NCBI GenBank assembly: GCA_009699565.1
Contig: WLNX01000087.1
Location: 1-7,464 of the forward strand
Length of the DNA: 7,464 bases
Direction of reading: 5' to 3'
Source: Actinomycetota bacterium
GTDB lineage: Bacteria; Actinomycetota; Thermoleophilia; Solirubrobacterales; Solirubrobacteraceae
Made by a program: the position numbers and the translations under genes. Every line of letters starts with the position of its first letter. Position 1 is the first letter of the stretch. The notes under the pieces were generated by a model. It ran no database searches and was not told where the DNA came from. It worked only from the letters and a program-made list of their open reading frames with translations. Of the stretch, positions 5,639 to 7,464 are shown piece by piece.

Positions 5639-7429
5639 TCAGCCCTCGTAGAGCGCGTCGAAGCGGTCCGCGTACTTGTCCGCCACGACATTGCGCTTGA
5701 CCTTCATCGTCGGCGTCAGTTCGCCGGTCTCCTGTGTTAGGTCGTGCTCAAGAATGAAGAACTTCTTGACCTGCTCAACCGGTGCGTAGTGCCCGTTCGC
5801 GCGGTCTAGCTCGGTCTGGATGATCTCGATCACCTGGGGGTTTGCCGCCAGCGCCGTAATCGACACGTCGTCGATGCCCTGCTCAGTCGCCCAAGGAATG
5901 ATCTGCTCCTCGTCAAGCGTGATCAGCATCACCGGGTAGGGCCGGCGGTCGCCGTGCATCACGGCCTGGCTGACGAAGCGCGTCTGCTTCATGTCGTTCT
6001 CGAGGTTCGCCGGCGTCAGGTTCTTGCCGCCCGCGGTGATGATGATGTCCTTCTTGCGGCCGGTGATGAAGAGGTAGCCGTCCTCGTCGACGTGGCCGAC
6101 GTCGCCGGTGTGGAGCCAGCCGTCAACGACAGCTCCAAAACTGGCGTCGTCGTTCTTCCAATAGCCGCCAAAGATGTTGGCGCCCTTCAGCAGGATCTCG
6201 CCGTCTTCTTCGGCGATCTTCACTTCCACCCCGGGCAGCGGCTTGCCGACCGACCCGAAGCGGTGATTCTCGGGAGTTGAGGTGGTCGAAACGGTCGCCG
6301 TCTCCGTCATCCCGTAGCCCTCCATCACCGGCACGCCGGCGGCGTAGAAGAACTCAAGGATCTGGTGGGCGATCGGAGCGGCGCCCGTTACCGCTTCACG
6401 GACATTGCCGCCGAAGGCTGCACGCACGTTCACGAAGAGCTGCTCGTCAAACTGGTCAAATGCGGCCTGCAGCTCGTCCGGCACAGGTTGACCGGCGATC
6501 TGCAGATCGCGGACCTTGACGCCAACTTCGGTTGCTTTCGCCAACATCTCGGGGTCAACATTGCCTGCGACCATCGTGTAGAGCTTCTCGAAGATCCTTG
6601 GAACTGATGGCAGGAAGGTCGGCTTCACCTCGCCGATGTCGGCGATGATCTTGGTCGCGTCTCCGGTCCAGTAGGCAACCGCGGTGCCTGTATCGGCCGC
6701 TCCCAGCGCAACCAGAATCGCGAAGGCGTGAGCCAGCGGGAGGAACAGATAAACGACGTCCTCGCCGCTTCCGAAGAGTCCGCGGGCGTTCGTCATGTCG
6801 ACTACCGAGCGGTAGTTGTGGTGAGAGAGCACGCAGCCCTTGGGAGGCCCGGTCGTTCCCGAGGTGTAGATGAAGGTGTAGGCGTCGTCGGGGGTGACGG
6901 CCTCGTAGCGGTCAACCAGCGTCTGAGGATCGAGTGCGCGGCCGCGTTCGCGGACCTCGTCCAGCGAGATCGCGTCGGGGGTCCCTTCGCTGTGCTCGAC
7001 GGCGATGATCGTCTTCAGGTTCGGAAGCTGTGAGCGAACCTCGGCGATCTTTGCGTACTGCTCCGCGTCCTCGACGACGATCACGGTCGACTCGGAGTTG
7101 CCTGCGACCCATTCGCATTCGCTGGGTGAGTTGGTCGGGTAGATCGGGACGACTACGCCGCCGGCGGCGCTGATCGCGAACGAGCTGTAGACCCACTCCG
7201 GGCGGGTGCCGCAGAGGATTGAGGCGCGCGCGCCGGGCTCAAGGCCGATGTCGATCAGCCCGCGGCCAATCTCGGAAACGATCTCGCCGATCTCGGCGAA
7301 TGAGACGTCGATCCACTCGTCGCCAACCTTGTGGCGCACTGCAGGGCGCTCGCCATATTTGGCTGCCGCCAGGGGCAGCATGTCGGCGATCGTCTTTGAA
7401 CCTGTCGTGGGTGTGTTCGTGGCTTCCAT
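5639..7429 (-). CDS. AMP-forming long-chain fatty acid-CoA ligase (FadD15-like)
   Basis: Adenylate-forming enzyme of 596 aa predicted to activate long-chain fatty acids with ATP and CoA to acyl-CoA plus AMP and PPi, feeding beta-oxidation or lipid synthesis. The ANL core motifs are all present: phosphate-binding loop YTSGTTGPPKG (188-198), A5 motif GYGMTE (371-376), ATP-ribose aspartate in TGD (441-443), hinge region GRKKD (457-461) followed by GGKNL, and the C-terminal catalytic lysine in LTPTMKVKR (Lys576). The length fits the FadD15/long-chain ligase group. The internal region at about 285-340 (VDPEMLAKATEVGVKVRDL and onward) is typical of long-chain rather than short-chain members. No signal peptide or membrane helix is evident; such enzymes are cytoplasmic or loosely membrane-associated. 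This is the only gene here with a strong Shine-Dalgarno. It lies upstream of the membrane protein on the same strand but is separated from it by a hairpin. Exact chain-length preference is not readable. Confidence 0.94.
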   Translation of the reverse strand: MEATNTPTTGSKTIADMLPLAAAKYGERPAVRHKVGDEWIDVSFAEIGEIVSEIGRGLIDIGLEPGARASILCGTRPEWVYSSFAISAAGGVVVPIYPTNSPSECEWVAGNSESTVIVVEDAEQYAKIAEVRSQLPNLKTIIAVEHSEGTPDAISLDEVRERGRALDPQTLVDRYEAVTPDDAYTFIYTSGTTGPPKGCVLSHHNYRSVVDMTNARGLFGSGEDVVYLFLPLAHAFAILVALGAADTGTAVAYWTGDATKIIADIGEVKPTFLPSVPRIFEKLYTMVAGNVDPEMLAKATEVGVKVRDLQIAGQPVPDELQAAFDQFDEQLFVNVRAAFGGNVREAVTGAAPIAHQILEFFYAAGVPVMEGYGMTETATVSTTSTPENHRFGSVGKPLPGVEVKIAEEDGEILLKGANIFGGYWKNDDASFGAVVDGWLHTGDVGHVDEDGYLFITGRKKDIIITAGGKNLTPANLENDMKQTRFVSQAVMHGDRRPYPVMLITLDEEQIIPWATEQGIDDVSITALAANPQVIEIIQTELDRANGHYAPVEQVKKFFILEHDLTQETGELTPTMKVKRNVVADKYADRFDALYEG

Positions 7430-7435
7430 AACGCT

Positions 7436-7441
7436 CTCCTC
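7436..7441 (-). promoter_or_regulatory. Ribosome binding site of the acyl-CoA ligase gene
   Basis: The minus strand reads GAGGAG with a 6-base spacer (AGCGTT) to ATG 7429, a near-ideal Shine-Dalgarno that fixes this start. Its promoter must lie in or beyond the last 23 bases of the window, where I see no clear -10 box. Confidence 0.8.
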
Positions 7442-7464
7442 GTAGGTGGAAACTGCGCTGCCGA

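Noticed and set aside
5635..5642. CTGATCAG 8-base palindrome at the fadD stop
   Set aside because: The symmetry does not extend beyond 8 bases and it is mostly the stop codon and the last codon; too short to call an operator.
6728..7033. Open frames on the + strand opposite the acyl-CoA ligase gene
   Set aside because: They lie within well-conserved ANL-enzyme coding sequence on the other strand and lack start signals.
2701..7429. Patatin lipase plus FadD plus aminotransferase as a dedicated new lipid or defence system
   Set aside because: The genes are on opposite strands with separate promoters, all belong to common housekeeping families, and no signature partner gene is present; proximity alone does not support a system.

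Overview
The window reads as ordinary chromosomal DNA from a high-GC bacterium, most likely an actinobacterium. The signs are strong GC bias at third codon positions, an NAD+-dependent DNA ligase, an S13-family DD-peptidase, a patatin-like lipase and a long-chain acyl-CoA ligase of actinobacterial type, plus several genes whose start codons sit at leaderless distance behind TANNNT boxes. The ligase OB-fold sequence (VGKFGDLHPF) recalls deep-branching actinobacteria such as the Thermoleophilia, but that placement is from memory and tentative. I see no mobile element, CRISPR array, tRNA, rRNA or phage gene, and no stretch longer than about 100 bases outside a gene.

Layout. The + strand opens inside ligA (1-1399; the first ~205 codons lie outside the window). 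It meets the convergent gene dacB (- strand, 1396-2679) with stop codons overlapping by 4 bp. dacB diverges from a patatin-like phospholipase gene (+, 2701-4014) across a very short spacer that carries two overlapping, oppositely oriented -10-like boxes and an 8-bp inverted repeat. The patatin gene is convergent with a PLP-dependent aminotransferase gene (-, 4011-5111), again with a 4-bp stop-codon overlap. The aminotransferase lies downstream of, and is joined by a TGATG stop/start overlap to, a three-helix membrane protein of unknown function (-, 5111-5590). Upstream of that lies a fadD-type acyl-CoA ligase (-, 5639-7429).

How the genes may work together. fadD, the membrane protein and the aminotransferase point the same way. 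However, a hairpin and a leaderless-type promoter box in the 47-bp gap after fadD suggest that fadD is its own transcription unit and that the membrane protein and aminotransferase form a two-gene operon. The patatin lipase could release fatty acids that FadD activates, but they are on opposite strands and the link is only suggestive. dacB trims or edits peptidoglycan, and ligA seals DNA nicks.

The most interesting signals are in gene boundaries rather than gene content. Each convergent overlap carries a perfect hairpin just past the + strand stop, inside the last codons of the opposing gene. The dacB/patatin spacer appears to hold face-to-face, mutually overlapping leaderless promoters. I did not find a convincing new multi-gene system.
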